Below are positions 19,759 through 28,093 of a stretch of DNA of 64,000 bases, piece after piece. The DNA lies in assembly GCA_050186335.1 (NCBI GenBank), contig JBFWYO010000011.1, forward strand, positions 9,784-73,783, given 5' to 3'. Each line of letters opens with the position of its first letter. Position 1 is the first letter of the stretch. Origin of the DNA: JBFWYO01 sp050186335 (GTDB lineage Bacteria; Pseudomonadota; Alphaproteobacteria; Bin65). The notes below the pieces were generated by a model. It made no database searches. It had not been told where the DNA came from and worked only from the letters and a program-made list of their open reading frames with translations. Made by a program: the position numbers and the translations under genes.

Positions 19759-20835
19759 CTAAGCGTCCTTCACTTTTACCTTGCGGTACCGGTCGGCGCC
19801 CGCCCAGAGTTTCTCGAACGCGACTTGATGGTCGTAGATCTGCTTGAACCACTTGTCGCTGTTGGCGACGTTCTGGGCCCATTTGAGCGCCACGGCCTTG
19901 GTCTCGAACTGTACGTCCGGAGACAGTTCGATGATCTCGTTGCCGGCCTTGCGGTAGACGTCGAGCGACTTGGCATCTTCCTGGCCGATGCGCGTCCAGG
20001 ATTCGAAGGTCGTCAGCTTGGCCGCCGCTTCGACGAGCTTGCGATCGCGGTCGGACAGTTTCGCCCAGGCATCCTTATTGATGCACAGTTCGAACGGCGC
20101 GGTCGGCTGATGCACGCCCGGGATCATCAGGTACTTGGCGACTTTGTAGAAACCGGGTTCGATGTTCTCCCACAATGTGCCCCATTCGGTCGCGTCAATC
20201 ACGCCGCGCTCGAGTGCGGTGAAGATTTCGCCGCCCGGCGTGGTGACAGGCGCGGCGCCCATCTCCTTGGACATCTCGATCCATGCGCCGGCGGTGCGCA
20301 GCTTCAGGCCTTTGAGATCCGCCAGTGTGCGCACCGGCTTGCGTGAGTGCATGAACACTTCGGCGGTGCGAATGAACAGCGGCATGGACACGACACCGGC
20401 CGTTTCGTCGCGGAACTTCTTCTGCAGATCGATGCCGCCGGCTTCGTAAATCCAATGCAACATGCGTTCAGTATCGAAGCTGCCCGCATAGCCGCCCAGC
20501 AGCACTGTCGATTTCTGCGCACCCCAATCGTAGCCCATCCAGGTGTGGCCGCATTCGGCGACACCGTTCTTGACCGTCTCAGAAACTTTCAGCGCGTTGC
20601 CCAGCGCGCCGCCGGGAAAGACCTGCACCGCCACGCGGCCTTCGGTCATGAAGTTCACGCGTTCGGCGAACGCCTTGGCGCCGATTTCCATCAGCGGACC
20701 GCCGGGCCAGGCGGTTGCCATCTTCCAACTGACCTTGGCCTGCGCCTTGGCCGATGTGATGACGAAAGGCGCGGCGACTGCGCCTAACGCAGCTCCTGCC
20801 AGCAATGTGCGACGAGTACGATCGATCTTGGCCAT
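19759..20835 (-). CDS. dctP: TRAP transporter substrate-binding protein (DctP)
   Basis: Periplasmic receptor of 358 residues. The N-terminus RTRRTLLAGAALGAVAAPF is Tat-like, with cleavage expected after AKAQA. DctP landmarks include the Arg that contacts ligand carboxylate in LRTAGAWIEM and the segment ALERGVIDATEWGTLWEN. Together with DctQM it makes a sodium-dependent uptake system for an organic acid. The nearby acyl-CoA dehydrogenase and GntR regulator suggest a carbon source, but the ligand is unknown. Confidence 0.92.
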   Translation of the reverse strand: MAKIDRTRRTLLAGAALGAVAAPFVITSAKAQAKVSWKMATAWPGGPLMEIGAKAFAERVNFMTEGRVAVQVFPGGALGNALKVSETVKNGVAECGHTWMGYDWGAQKSTVLLGGYAGSFDTERMLHWIYEAGGIDLQKKFRDETAGVVSMPLFIRTAEVFMHSRKPVRTLADLKGLKLRTAGAWIEMSKEMGAAPVTTPGGEIFTALERGVIDATEWGTLWENIEPGFYKVAKYLMIPGVHQPTAPFELCINKDAWAKLSDRDRKLVEAAAKLTTFESWTRIGQEDAKSLDVYRKAGNEIIELSPDVQFETKAVALKWAQNVANSDKWFKQIYDHQVAFEKLWAGADRYRKVKVKDA

Positions 20836-20962
20836 CTTTTCCTCCCTCGAAATCGATAAAGCCGGTTTGAACTGAGTTATCGGATGCGCAACCGGTACAT
20901 GGCCGGGTGCTGCAACGCATTGTTTTTGGGGCGGCGGCGGTATGCGCCGTCGCCCGATGGTT

Positions 20963-21262
20963 TCATCGAATGCCCATTTTTAACAGGGTCGCTTCGATAT
21001 CGGCCGACGTCATGCGCCACGCATTGTCGAGATTTGCCACTACTTCGTGCATGAAGGCCTGATGATGCTGCAACGCCCGCTGTCCGTCGCCCCAATGGTC
21101 GGCCAGCAGGGCCAGCGCCAGTTGCAGCGGGCCGCCGCCCTCATAGGTCCATTCGAAGCCTGCGGGCGAAATCTTCTTGAGGTCGAAGCGCGGATCCAGC
21201 TTCTTGCCGTTGACCGTCACGACCGCGCCGTCCAAGCTGCGTCCGCCCTCGTAGACCTTCAT
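20963..21262 (-). CDS. Small conserved protein, DUF6166-like
   Basis: A 99-residue protein starting MKVYEGGRSLDG. The pattern FEWTYEGGGPLQLALALLADHWGD followed by a C-terminal VVANLDNAWRMTSADIEATL is what I recall of the DUF6166 family. No function is known. There is no good Shine-Dalgarno sequence, so it may be leaderless or start elsewhere. It is divergent from the small gene at 21355. Confidence 0.65.
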   Translation of the reverse strand: MKVYEGGRSLDGAVVTVNGKKLDPRFDLKKISPAGFEWTYEGGGPLQLALALLADHWGDGQRALQHHQAFMHEVVANLDNAWRMTSADIEATLLKMGIR

Positions 21263-21354
21263 GGCGCGCCGCTCGCGATCGAACGGAACGTAATTGACGC
21301 GGCGCCCGCTTCCGGCAAACAGTGCGGCAGCCGTTTCCGATCGAGGACAGGATC

Positions 21355-21546
21355 ATGCCGCAAACGCCGAAGCTTCGCGTGACGTTCGAGATCTATCCCG
21401 ATCAATGGGAAATGCTGCAGGAGATTACGCGGCGCTACCAATTTCCCGATCCTTCCAAGGCGTTTCGCTGTCTGCTCGATTTTGCCGCAACCGACGGCGA
21501 CTGGGCTTCGATTTTCGAGACGATCCGCTGCCGCCGCTGCGGCTAG
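21355..21546 (+). CDS. Small conserved protein of 63 residues ending in CRRCG
   Basis: Short, mixed-charge protein with VTFEIYPDQWEMLQEITRRY, which could be a ribbon-helix-helix-like or coiled segment, and a C-terminal CxxCG that could bind metal. GAGGACAGG shortly upstream of ATG 21355 supports the start. I recognise the general pattern from small alphaproteobacterial hypothetical proteins but know no function. It shares its promoter region with the divergent DUF6166-like gene. Confidence 0.6.
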   Translation: MPQTPKLRVTFEIYPDQWEMLQEITRRYQFPDPSKAFRCLLDFAATDGDWASIFETIRCRRCG

Positions 21547-21561
21547 GCGGCGCGCCGTACG

Positions 21562-22482
21562 CTAGCCCGCGTAGGCGCGAATCGGCTCGCTTTTGTCTTC
21601 GTCCTGCTGATACGCGAAAATCGACTTGTAGCCGCCCGACCAGTCTGGCGGCAACGGACAGGGACGCGGATCGTGGTGCGCCCATTTCGCCTTGCTGCCG
21701 CGAATGTGGAAATGCTCGTACTTCGATTGCAGCGGGTTGTGCGTGTAGGCCATTGCGTCGGATGACGCCAGCGTCACCAGGAACAGCGGCCGGTCGGTCG
21801 GCGATTCGTTGACTGCGCTGCCGTGCACCGTGCGGCAATGATGGATCGTCAGCGATCCCGCCGGGCCTTCGAGATACCTTGCCTTCGACATGTCGAGCGC
21901 CTTGACGTCGTCGGGCGAAAGACACCCCGTCCATTCGCCCTTGTCGTTGAACTGATAGTGCAGTTTGCCGTCATGACTGCCGGGCAGCACGCCAAGCGCA
22001 CCGTTTGCCATGTCGCAATCGTAGATCAGGGTGCCGATCGTCAGGAGCGAGTAATTGGTGTGCGGCCAGAACGGAATGTCCTGGTGCCACTTTACCTCGG
22101 CGCCGCCGTCGGATACTTTGAAGTTCAACTTCGAATGATGGAATTTCACATCCGGGCCGAGCAGGTCCGCGGCGATGTTGCCGAGCAAGCTCTTGCCGCT
22201 CGAGACATAGTCCCAGTAGGCCGGATGATGATCGCACGGGCACGACAGGCGGCGCAGGCGCGGGCGGGCGGCGCTATGGCCGACATCCAGATCCCACACG
22301 GCGTCCGATTTGGTCACCGCGCGGCTACGATTGGTCATTTCCGTGGTCGTCGCGCGCAGTTTCTCGACCCATTCGTTCGGCAAAATGCGCTCAAGCAGGA
22401 TGTAGCCGTCGGCGAAATAGGCTTCGCGTTGCTTTTGGCTCAATACCCGCGGCGTGTAGCCGAGTATCTGTTCCGGCGTCAT
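21562..22482 (-). CDS. Phytanoyl-CoA dioxygenase (PhyH) family protein
   Basis: Fe(II)/2-oxoglutarate-dependent oxygenase, 306 residues on a jelly-roll fold. The iron triad is H133-x-D135 in WHQDIP and H220 in TVHGSAVN. Arg231 in TDRPLF is positioned to bind 2-oxoglutarate. GGAGGAAG precedes the start. Substrates in this family range from acyl-CoAs to ectoine and secondary metabolites, so the substrate is not assigned. It is divergent from a fatty acid hydroxylase, with a palindromic site near each start. Confidence 0.85.
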   Translation of the reverse strand: MTPEQILGYTPRVLSQKQREAYFADGYILLERILPNEWVEKLRATTTEMTNRSRAVTKSDAVWDLDVGHSAARPRLRRLSCPCDHHPAYWDYVSSGKSLLGNIAADLLGPDVKFHHSKLNFKVSDGGAEVKWHQDIPFWPHTNYSLLTIGTLIYDCDMANGALGVLPGSHDGKLHYQFNDKGEWTGCLSPDDVKALDMSKARYLEGPAGSLTIHHCRTVHGSAVNESPTDRPLFLVTLASSDAMAYTHNPLQSKYEHFHIRGSKAKWAHHDPRPCPLPPDWSGGYKSIFAYQQDEDKSEPIRAYAG

Positions 22483-22518
22483 GGCGCTTCCTCCGGCCGG
22501 TCTGCGCCGGCTCGATTC

Positions 22519-22528
22519 TGATATATCA
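22519..22528. promoter_or_regulatory. Palindromic operator-like site TGATATATCA, copy 1
   Basis: A perfect 10-bp palindrome 37 nt upstream of the PhyH-family gene. It includes a TATAT core that could overlap a -10 box. The same decamer occurs again at 22625-22634. Such sites resemble operators of GntR-type regulators, but the cognate protein is not adjacent. Confidence 0.5.
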
Positions 22529-22623
22529 ATAACATACTACACAAGCCGCGATGGGCTCAAAAGCTCCAATTTGCTTGCCGCGCCGCAGGCTGGACTTGTC
22601 TTTGCCCCGGATGATATAGGTAA

Positions 22624-22635
22624 CTGATATATCAG
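22624..22635. promoter_or_regulatory. Palindromic operator-like site CTGATATATCAG, copy 2
   Basis: A perfect 12-bp palindrome 31 nt upstream of the fatty acid hydroxylase ATG. Its inner ten bases are identical to the site at 22519-22528, and the two centres are 106 bp apart, close to ten helical turns. One regulator could hold both divergent promoters, possibly by looping. Confidence 0.55.
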
Positions 22636-22665
22636 CGCATCGGCGAGCGCGCGAGGAGGATCAGA

Positions 22666-23445
22666 ATGGCTGAAATGACCAAACGGCAAGTGGCGTTCCG
22701 GGCGGATTTCCGGCGCCGCATCTCGAGTTGGTATGCCGGCATCGGCCACGTGTTCATGATCTACGCCATCGGTATCGCGGGGATCGTCTATTTCGTCCGT
22801 CAAGTCGCGAGTCCGGCCTGGTACGAATGGCTGATCGTGCCGGCCGCCTTCGTCGTCGCGAACGTGTTTGAATGGTGGATCCATCGCTACGTCATGCATC
22901 GGCCGCGCAAGGATCCGTTCAACTTTTGCATGGGCATCTATCGCCGCCATACGCTCGCGCATCACCAGTTCTTCACTTACGAAGAGCCGTCGCTCGACGC
23001 GCATCGCGATTTTCGGATCGTGTTCTTTCCGCCTTATGCGCTGATGGCCTTCATCCTGGTCTCCGCCGTTCCGGCCTTCATTCTCAATACGATCGGCTTT
23101 CCCGACGCCGGCTGGCTTCTGTTGACGACCAACACGTTCCTCTACCTGAACTACGAACTGTTCCACTATTGCTGCCATGTGAAGGACGATCGTCTGGTCA
23201 AGCATATCCCGTTCGTCAACACGATCCGGCGGCATCACATCGCCCACCACCACACGGGGCTGATGATGGAAAAGAATTTCAACCTGACCTATCCGATCGC
23301 GGATTGTCTGTTCCACACGTCGGATCTGGACCGCAGCCTGCTTGGCCACGTGTTCAACGGCTACAATACGAAGTACGTGAAAACGCACGATCGCCAGGTG
23401 CGCGGCACGGTCGACGATCCGTCGGTCGGCGCGGTACGCGCATGA
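22666..23445 (+). CDS. Fatty acid hydroxylase/sterol desaturase family membrane protein
   Basis: Integral membrane di-iron oxygenase of 259 residues. Histidine clusters are HRYVMH (73-78), RRHTLAHH (95-100), HYCCH and RRHHIAHHH, the pattern of the FA_hydroxylase superfamily. Four or five membrane spans surround them. Possible roles include hydroxylation or desaturation of a fatty acid, hopanoid or carotenoid. GAGGAGG at 22653-22659 sets the start. Its stop overlaps the next small gene (ATGA). Confidence 0.85.
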   Translation: MAEMTKRQVAFRADFRRRISSWYAGIGHVFMIYAIGIAGIVYFVRQVASPAWYEWLIVPAAFVVANVFEWWIHRYVMHRPRKDPFNFCMGIYRRHTLAHHQFFTYEEPSLDAHRDFRIVFFPPYALMAFILVSAVPAFILNTIGFPDAGWLLLTTNTFLYLNYELFHYCCHVKDDRLVKHIPFVNTIRRHHIAHHHTGLMMEKNFNLTYPIADCLFHTSDLDRSLLGHVFNGYNTKYVKTHDRQVRGTVDDPSVGAVRA

Positions 23446-23663
23446 GCACGCGCGACGACATCATGGCGGAAACGGCGCCGCCGCCGACCAAGCTCAAGCG
23501 CAACATTGCTTCGCTGATCGGCGCGTTCGTCGTCGGCATCGGCGCATTCGTGCTGTTCACACTGCTGTTCCGCGATTTCGGCTGGATCGACTGGAGCCAA
23601 TGGGCGGTTTCGGCAGTCATTGCGATCGTGTTTGGCATATACGTCCGCCTCGCCGATCTTTAA
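23442..23663 (+). CDS. Small two-span membrane protein, 73 residues
   Basis: The ATG overlaps the stop of the hydroxylase gene by 4 nt, implying translational coupling. The protein has a hydrophilic N-terminus, then two hydrophobic segments near residues 22-43 and 52-70 with a WIDW turn between them. I do not recognise a family. It may be a partner or stabiliser of the membrane oxygenase, which is inference from coupling. A terminator follows. Confidence 0.7.
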   Translation: MSTRDDIMAETAPPPTKLKRNIASLIGAFVVGIGAFVLFTLLFRDFGWIDWSQWAVSAVIAIVFGIYVRLADL

Positions 23664-23686
23664 GGCGGCCATCGAGTTCAGTTTTC

Positions 23687-23725
23687 GCCCCGGTCTTAGT
23701 ATGATGGCCGGGGCATTTTCTTTTT
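23687..23725 (+). terminator. Rho-independent terminator after the hydroxylase operon
   Basis: GCCCCGG (23687-23693) pairs with CCGGGGC (23708-23714) over a 14-nt loop and is followed by ATTTTCTTTTT. It closes the hydroxylase/small membrane protein unit before panB. Confidence 0.75.
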
Positions 23726-23779
23726 CGGGCCAGCGGCGTCGCTTCAAGCGGGGCCGGCAATAGAAGAGGGAGGAACATA

Positions 23780-24673
23780 ATGAGCGACGCCAAGGGCAAG
23801 ACCGACGCGCCGAAGAAAAAGGAAAAACGCACGATTACCGAAATTCGCGACTCCAAAATGACGGGCGAGAAGTTCGTCTATATGTCGGTGCCCGATTATA
23901 CATCGGCGCGCTGGGCGGAAATGGCCGGCGTCGACGTGGCCGTGGTCGGCGACAGCCTGGCCATGGTCGCGCACGGGCACCCGAGTACGATTCCCGCCAC
24001 CATGGACATGATGGTCATGCACGCCCAGGCCGTGCGCAGAGGCGCGCCCGCCACGTTCGTGCTCGGCTGCATGCCGTATCAAAGTTACAACACGATCGAT
24101 CGCGCGCTGACCAATGCCTCGCGGTTCATGCAGGAGTCCCTGTCCGATGCGGTCAAGCCGCAGGGCGGCAAAAGCCAGGCGCACATCCTGAAGGCGCTGG
24201 TCGACGCCGGTATCCCGACCGCGTCCCACATTGGGCTCACGCCGCATACCATCGCCATGTTCGGCGGCTTCAAGATTCAAGGCCGCACCGCGGACGCTGC
24301 GATGAAAATTCTGGAGGATGCTCTGGCCATCGAGGATGCCGGCTGCTTCATGCTCGAGTTCGAAGCGGTGCCGGCCAGAATCGCCGAGGTGATCTCGAAA
24401 CAATTGACCATCCCGACCATCGGCATCGGCGCGGGCGTCGGATGCGATGGGCAGATTTTATTGTGCTATGATTTGCTCGGCGTGTTCACCGACTTCAAGC
24501 CGAAATTCACCAAGCGTTATACCAACCTGACCGAGGTCGCGGTCGGCGGCATCAAGAAATACATCGAGGAAGTGAAGTCGGCAAAATTCCCCGACGACGA
24601 TCACTCGTACTCGGTCAATGACGCCGAGTACGAGAAGTTCCTGACTCTGGTCGAAAAGCGCAAGCAGGTCTGA
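23780..24673 (+). CDS. panB: PanB-like 3-methyl-2-oxobutanoate hydroxymethyltransferase
   Basis: TIM-barrel enzyme of 297 residues; PanB makes ketopantoate from alpha-ketoisovalerate and methylene-tetrahydrofolate for pantothenate/CoA synthesis. Metal and substrate segments are VVGDSLAMVAHGHPSTIPATMD, SHIGLTPHT and GIGAGVGCDGQ. Several positions differ from textbook PanB: GHPST replaces GYDST, and GLTPHT replaces GLTPQ. A 30-residue Lys-rich N-terminus is longer than usual. panC is not adjacent, so this may be a paralog with a related substrate. Confidence 0.75.
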   Translation: MSDAKGKTDAPKKKEKRTITEIRDSKMTGEKFVYMSVPDYTSARWAEMAGVDVAVVGDSLAMVAHGHPSTIPATMDMMVMHAQAVRRGAPATFVLGCMPYQSYNTIDRALTNASRFMQESLSDAVKPQGGKSQAHILKALVDAGIPTASHIGLTPHTIAMFGGFKIQGRTADAAMKILEDALAIEDAGCFMLEFEAVPARIAEVISKQLTIPTIGIGAGVGCDGQILLCYDLLGVFTDFKPKFTKRYTNLTEVAVGGIKKYIEEVKSAKFPDDDHSYSVNDAEYEKFLTLVEKRKQV

Positions 24674-24682
24674 TCGCGCGGC

Positions 24683-25186
24683 TTAGCCGCCGTAGAAAAC
24701 TTTCTCGCCGAGATCCTTCATTTCCAGCACGGCGGCATCTGGCCGGCCGGCGGGCGGCTTCATGACGTGGGCTTCTATCACCTCGGCCAGAATTACATAA
24801 TGGTCGCCGACGGCGACGATCTCGCGCACCGTGCATTCGAGGCACGCCGGTGCCTCGATCAGGATTGCGGCGCCCGACGCCGATTTCCGGAACGGTTGGC
24901 CGGCGATTTTGTCGCCGTCGACCGCGGCCGGCTTGAAAAAGGCGAACGCTGCACCCTGTTGGCCTTTGCCCAGGATATTAAGTACGAAGCCACCGGAGGC
25001 GCGGGTTGCCGCCAACGCTCCCGAATCCGCCTTAAGCGCCGCTACGATCAGCGGCGGATTGAACGAAGTCTGGGTCACCCAGTTGATCGTCGCCGTCGCG
25101 ATCTGCCCGTTTGCGTCGGCGGCGGTCAGCACATACAGCCCATAGGGGATCATGCGCAGCGCGGTTTTCTTGGCTTCGGCATCCAT
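24683..25186 (-). CDS. Flavin reductase-like (FMN-binding) protein
   Basis: A 167-residue split-barrel FMN-binding protein. The region IATATINWVTQTSFNPPLIVAAL is typical of the flavin reductase-like domain, as is FVLNILGKGQQGAAFAF. Such proteins supply reduced flavin to a monooxygenase or act as small NADH:FMN reductases; no two-component oxygenase is adjacent. It converges on panB with a 9-nt gap. Confidence 0.82.
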   Translation of the reverse strand: MDAEAKKTALRMIPYGLYVLTAADANGQIATATINWVTQTSFNPPLIVAALKADSGALAATRASGGFVLNILGKGQQGAAFAFFKPAAVDGDKIAGQPFRKSASGAAILIEAPACLECTVREIVAVGDHYVILAEVIEAHVMKPPAGRPDAAVLEMKDLGEKVFYGG

Positions 25187-25352
25187 GGATTGCCTCCCTT
25201 TGGCGTTTATCGGGCAATGTTCGCCGCGCGTGGCACGATCGGCAAGCGGCGGAACGTCGCGCCGTGCCCGCCGCGAATCTCCAGTGGAATTTTCGCGCGT
25301 GCGGCGCTAGACGAAGCGCCAGCTTGACCTAAACCGCCGCGACTGTCCCGCC

Positions 25353-26018
25353 ATGCCCCTCAAAGCCGCCCTTTGCCCCGTCACGCCGTTCGAGCAGAAC
25401 TGCACGCTGCTTTGGTGCGACGAAACCATGAAGGGTGCGGCGGTCGATCCCGGCGGCGATTTGGACCGAATCCGCGACGGCATCGCGAAATGCGGCTTCA
25501 CCCTCGAAAAAGTCCTGCTCACCCACGGCCATGTCGACCACGCATCGGCCGCTGGCGAACTGGCGCAATCGGCCGGGGTCCCGATCGAAGGCCCGCATCC
25601 GGACGACAGGTTCCTGATCGATGGGCTGCCCAATCAGGCCGCCATGTTTCACTTTCCGCCGGTCCAACCGTTCCTGCCGACCCGCTGGCTGCATGGCGGC
25701 GATACGGTCGAGGTCGGCCATCTCGTTTTCGAGGTGCGCCACTGCCCGGGCCACACGCCGGGCCACGTGATTTTCTTCAACCGCGCGATGAAATTTGCGC
25801 TCGTCGGGGACGTACTTTTTAAGGGTTCGATCGGCAGGACCGATCTTCCACGCGGCAACCACGCGGATCTGTTGCGTTCGATCACGACCGAACTATGGCC
25901 GCTCGGCGACGATGTCACCTTCGTGCCGGGCCATGGGCCGCTGTCGACCTTTGGGGCCGAGCGGCGAAGCAACCCTTTTGTCGCCGATGCCGTGCTCGGC
26001 CGGCCGCAGGGCGCATGA
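25353..26018 (+). CDS. Metallo-beta-lactamase-fold hydrolase, glyoxalase II-like (YcbL type)
   Basis: Cytoplasmic Zn hydrolase of 221 residues. The metal box THGHVDH supplies H58, H60, D62 and H63. Later ligands are in CPGHTPGH, LVGDVLFKGSIGRTDLP and FVPGHGP. This pattern and length match YcbL-type type II glyoxalases, which hydrolyse S-lactoylglutathione or related thioesters. It lacks the C-terminal domain of classical GloB. It appears to be monocistronic. Confidence 0.85.
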   Translation: MPLKAALCPVTPFEQNCTLLWCDETMKGAAVDPGGDLDRIRDGIAKCGFTLEKVLLTHGHVDHASAAGELAQSAGVPIEGPHPDDRFLIDGLPNQAAMFHFPPVQPFLPTRWLHGGDTVEVGHLVFEVRHCPGHTPGHVIFFNRAMKFALVGDVLFKGSIGRTDLPRGNHADLLRSITTELWPLGDDVTFVPGHGPLSTFGAERRSNPFVADAVLGRPQGA

Positions 26019-26049
26019 CGGCACGCGTTTCGCGGTAGCGTCTTGCCGG

Positions 26050-26063
26050 TTGACAAAGATCAA
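26050..26063 (+). promoter_or_regulatory. FixK/FNR-type box
   Basis: TTGAC-AAAG-ATCAA keeps the diagnostic TTGA-N6-TCAA half sites of CRP/FNR-family anaerobic regulators and differs by one base from TTGAT-N4-ATCAA. It is 72 nt upstream of the GTG start of the following operon. If it sits at -41.5, transcription would begin near 26098 and a TTAGTT-like -10 lies at about 26085-26090. Low-oxygen activation of the operon is inferred. Confidence 0.65.
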
Positions 26064-26134
26064 GGCCGGCGCAGCATGTAGCTCTTAGTTTGCGCGCATG
26101 CGCGTCGGAAACCTTAACTGAGGAGCAAAGATAA

Positions 26135-26548
26135 GTGGCTCATTTTCATGCCGTCGTTTGGCTCGATCATCGCGAAGCACATGTATTTCACTTGACCAAG
26201 GACGACGTCGAATCGCGCAAGGTGCGACCGACCGGTCCGGCTCACGTCATCGAGCATGCGAAACATCTGCATCACCGTTCCGGCACGCGCACCGGTAACA
26301 AGGCGGCCGTCAATCGTGCTTTTTTTGACCGCATCGTCGAAGCACTCGATGGTGCGAAGGAATGGCTCGTGTGCGGCCCCGGCGCCGCCAAGACAGAATT
26401 CGTCCACTATCTCCACGACCGCAAGAAAGCCTTGGCCAAACGCGTCATGGCGATCGAAACGGCGGACCATCCGTCCGACAAACAGGTCATTGCCCATGCC
26501 CGAAAGTATTTCCGCAAGGCCGATCGTCTTTTGCCGCAGCGCGGCTAA
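26135..26548 (+). CDS. eRF1-domain-like (translational machinery) protein
   Basis: A 137-residue cytoplasmic protein starting at GTG with AGGAG at 26121-26125. The fold signature resembles the bacterial relatives of archaeo-eukaryotic release factor domain 3: VVWLDHREAHVFHL, AILDGAKEWLVCGPGAAKTEF-like segment, then a C-terminal IETADHPSDKQVIAHARKYF. NCBI-style annotation often calls this group translational machinery protein; its molecular role is unproven. It is the first gene behind the FixK/FNR box, so it may act in ribosome hibernation or stress translation (inference). Confidence 0.7.
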   Translation: MAHFHAVVWLDHREAHVFHLTKDDVESRKVRPTGPAHVIEHAKHLHHRSGTRTGNKAAVNRAFFDRIVEALDGAKEWLVCGPGAAKTEFVHYLHDRKKALAKRVMAIETADHPSDKQVIAHARKYFRKADRLLPQRG

Positions 26549-26602
26549 AGACGATACCGATCGGCGCGGGTCGCCGGCTCGGGCGGCCGGTAACCGGTCC
26601 TC

Positions 26603-28093
26603 ATGCTGAAACTTCGCCGAGTCCGCATCGATACGCATCGCGAGAACGTCGCCTATTTGTCGCGTCAGTGCGCGCTTTATCGGGCCGAAGAGTTTCAGGC
26701 GCTGGCCAAAATCGAGGTCGCGGCGAACGGACGACGCATCCTGGCGACGCTGAATGTGGTCGACGACCCGATCATTCTCGGGGCCGATGAGCTCGGCTTG
26801 GCAGAACAGAGTTTCCGCCAGCTCGGCCTGCCGGAGGGTGCCGAGATCGAAATCAGTCACGCGCCGCCGCCGGAAAGTCGCGACAGCATTCGCGGCAAGA
26901 TCGATGGGAGCACGCTGAGCGCCGCAGAGTTATCGGCGATTATTCGCGACATCGTCGCGAACCGGTATTCCAAGATGGAGATCGCGGCGTTTCTCATCGC
27001 CTGTTCGCGCTTCCTGACGACTGAGGAGGCGCTGGACCTGACGCGCGCGATGGCCGAAGTCGGCAATCATCTTGTCTGGCCGCATCGTCCGATCGTCGAC
27101 AAGCATTGCATCGGCGGCATCCCCGGCAATCGGACGTCGATGATCGTCGTCCCGATCGTCGCGGCTCACGGGTTGACCATTCCCAAGACTTCGTCGCGCG
27201 CGATCACTTCGCCCGCCGGCACGGCCGATACGATGGAAGTGCTGGCGCGCGTCGATATCGGCATCGAGGAGATGCGCGACATCGTCGGGCGCACCAACGG
27301 CTGTCTGGTCTGGGGCGGGCACGTCAACCTGTCGCCGGCGGACGACATCCTGATCGCGGTCGAACGACCATTGGGTATCGATTCGCCCGAGCAGCTCGTC
27401 GCGTCGATCGTGTCCAAGAAGGTCGCGGCCGGCTCTTCGCATATCGTCATCGATATGCCGATCGGCCCATCGGCCAAGGTGCGGTCGTTCACCGAAGCGA
27501 TGCGGCTGCGTAAACTCTTCGAGTATGTCGGCGACCGGATGGGGTTGACGGTCGATGTCGTCGTCGCCGAAGTTGCCCAGCCGGTCGGCAAGGGCATCGG
27601 CCCGGTTTTCGAGGCGCGCGACGTCCTGCGGGTGCTGGAAAACGCCGCCGGTGCGCCGGATGATCTGCGCGAGCGCGCCGTCGTGCTGGCCGGCCGGGTA
27701 CTCGAGTTCGATCCGCGATTGCGCGGCGGCCAGGGCATCGTGCGGGCGCGTGAATTGCTCGAAAGCGGTGCCGCGCGAGCCGCGATGGAGCGGATTATCG
27801 AAGCGCAGGGTCGCGTCTCGGGATCGATGCAGCCGGCGGCGTTGACCCGCGATGTTGCGGCGCCTTGCGACGGCGTCGTCGGCGCCATCGACTGTCTCAG
27901 GCTTGCGCGCATCGCGCGTCTCGCCGGCGCGCCGACCGATAAGGGCGCCGGCATCGACCTTTACAGGAAGGTGGGTGAACCGGTGCAGCAGGGCGAACCG
28001 CTCTATCGTATCCATGCCGCAGTCAACAGCGACTTTCGGTTTGCGACTGCCATGGCCGGTGAAGACGCGGGTTACCGCGTGGACGCGCATTGA
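26603..28093 (+). CDS. AMP phosphorylase-type thymidine phosphorylase homolog
   Basis: Phosphorolysis of a nucleotide or nucleoside, 496 residues. It carries an extra N-terminal domain (about 1-90) absent from bacterial DeoA and the phosphate motif [12 protein letters not shown] (167-178), where DeoA has [24 protein letters not shown] (195-209) follows. Both traits are those of archaeal AMP phosphorylase, which converts AMP and phosphate to adenine and ribose 1,5-bisphosphate. It overlaps the PRPP synthetase paralog by 4 nt. Archaeal partners (R15P isomerase, form III RuBisCO) are not present here. Confidence 0.87.
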   Translation: MLKLRRVRIDTHRENVAYLSRQCALYRAEEFQALAKIEVAANGRRILATLNVVDDPIILGADELGLAEQSFRQLGLPEGAEIEISHAPPPESRDSIRGKIDGSTLSAAELSAIIRDIVANRYSKMEIAAFLIACSRFLTTEEALDLTRAMAEVGNHLVWPHRPIVDKHCIGGIPGNRTSMIVVPIVAAHGLTIPKTSSRAITSPAGTADTMEVLARVDIGIEEMRDIVGRTNGCLVWGGHVNLSPADDILIAVERPLGIDSPEQLVASIVSKKVAAGSSHIVIDMPIGPSAKVRSFTEAMRLRKLFEYVGDRMGLTVDVVVAEVAQPVGKGIGPVFEARDVLRVLENAAGAPDDLRERAVVLAGRVLEFDPRLRGGQGIVRARELLESGAARAAMERIIEAQGRVSGSMQPAALTRDVAAPCDGVVGAIDCLRLARIARLAGAPTDKGAGIDLYRKVGEPVQQGEPLYRIHAAVNSDFRFATAMAGEDAGYRVDAH

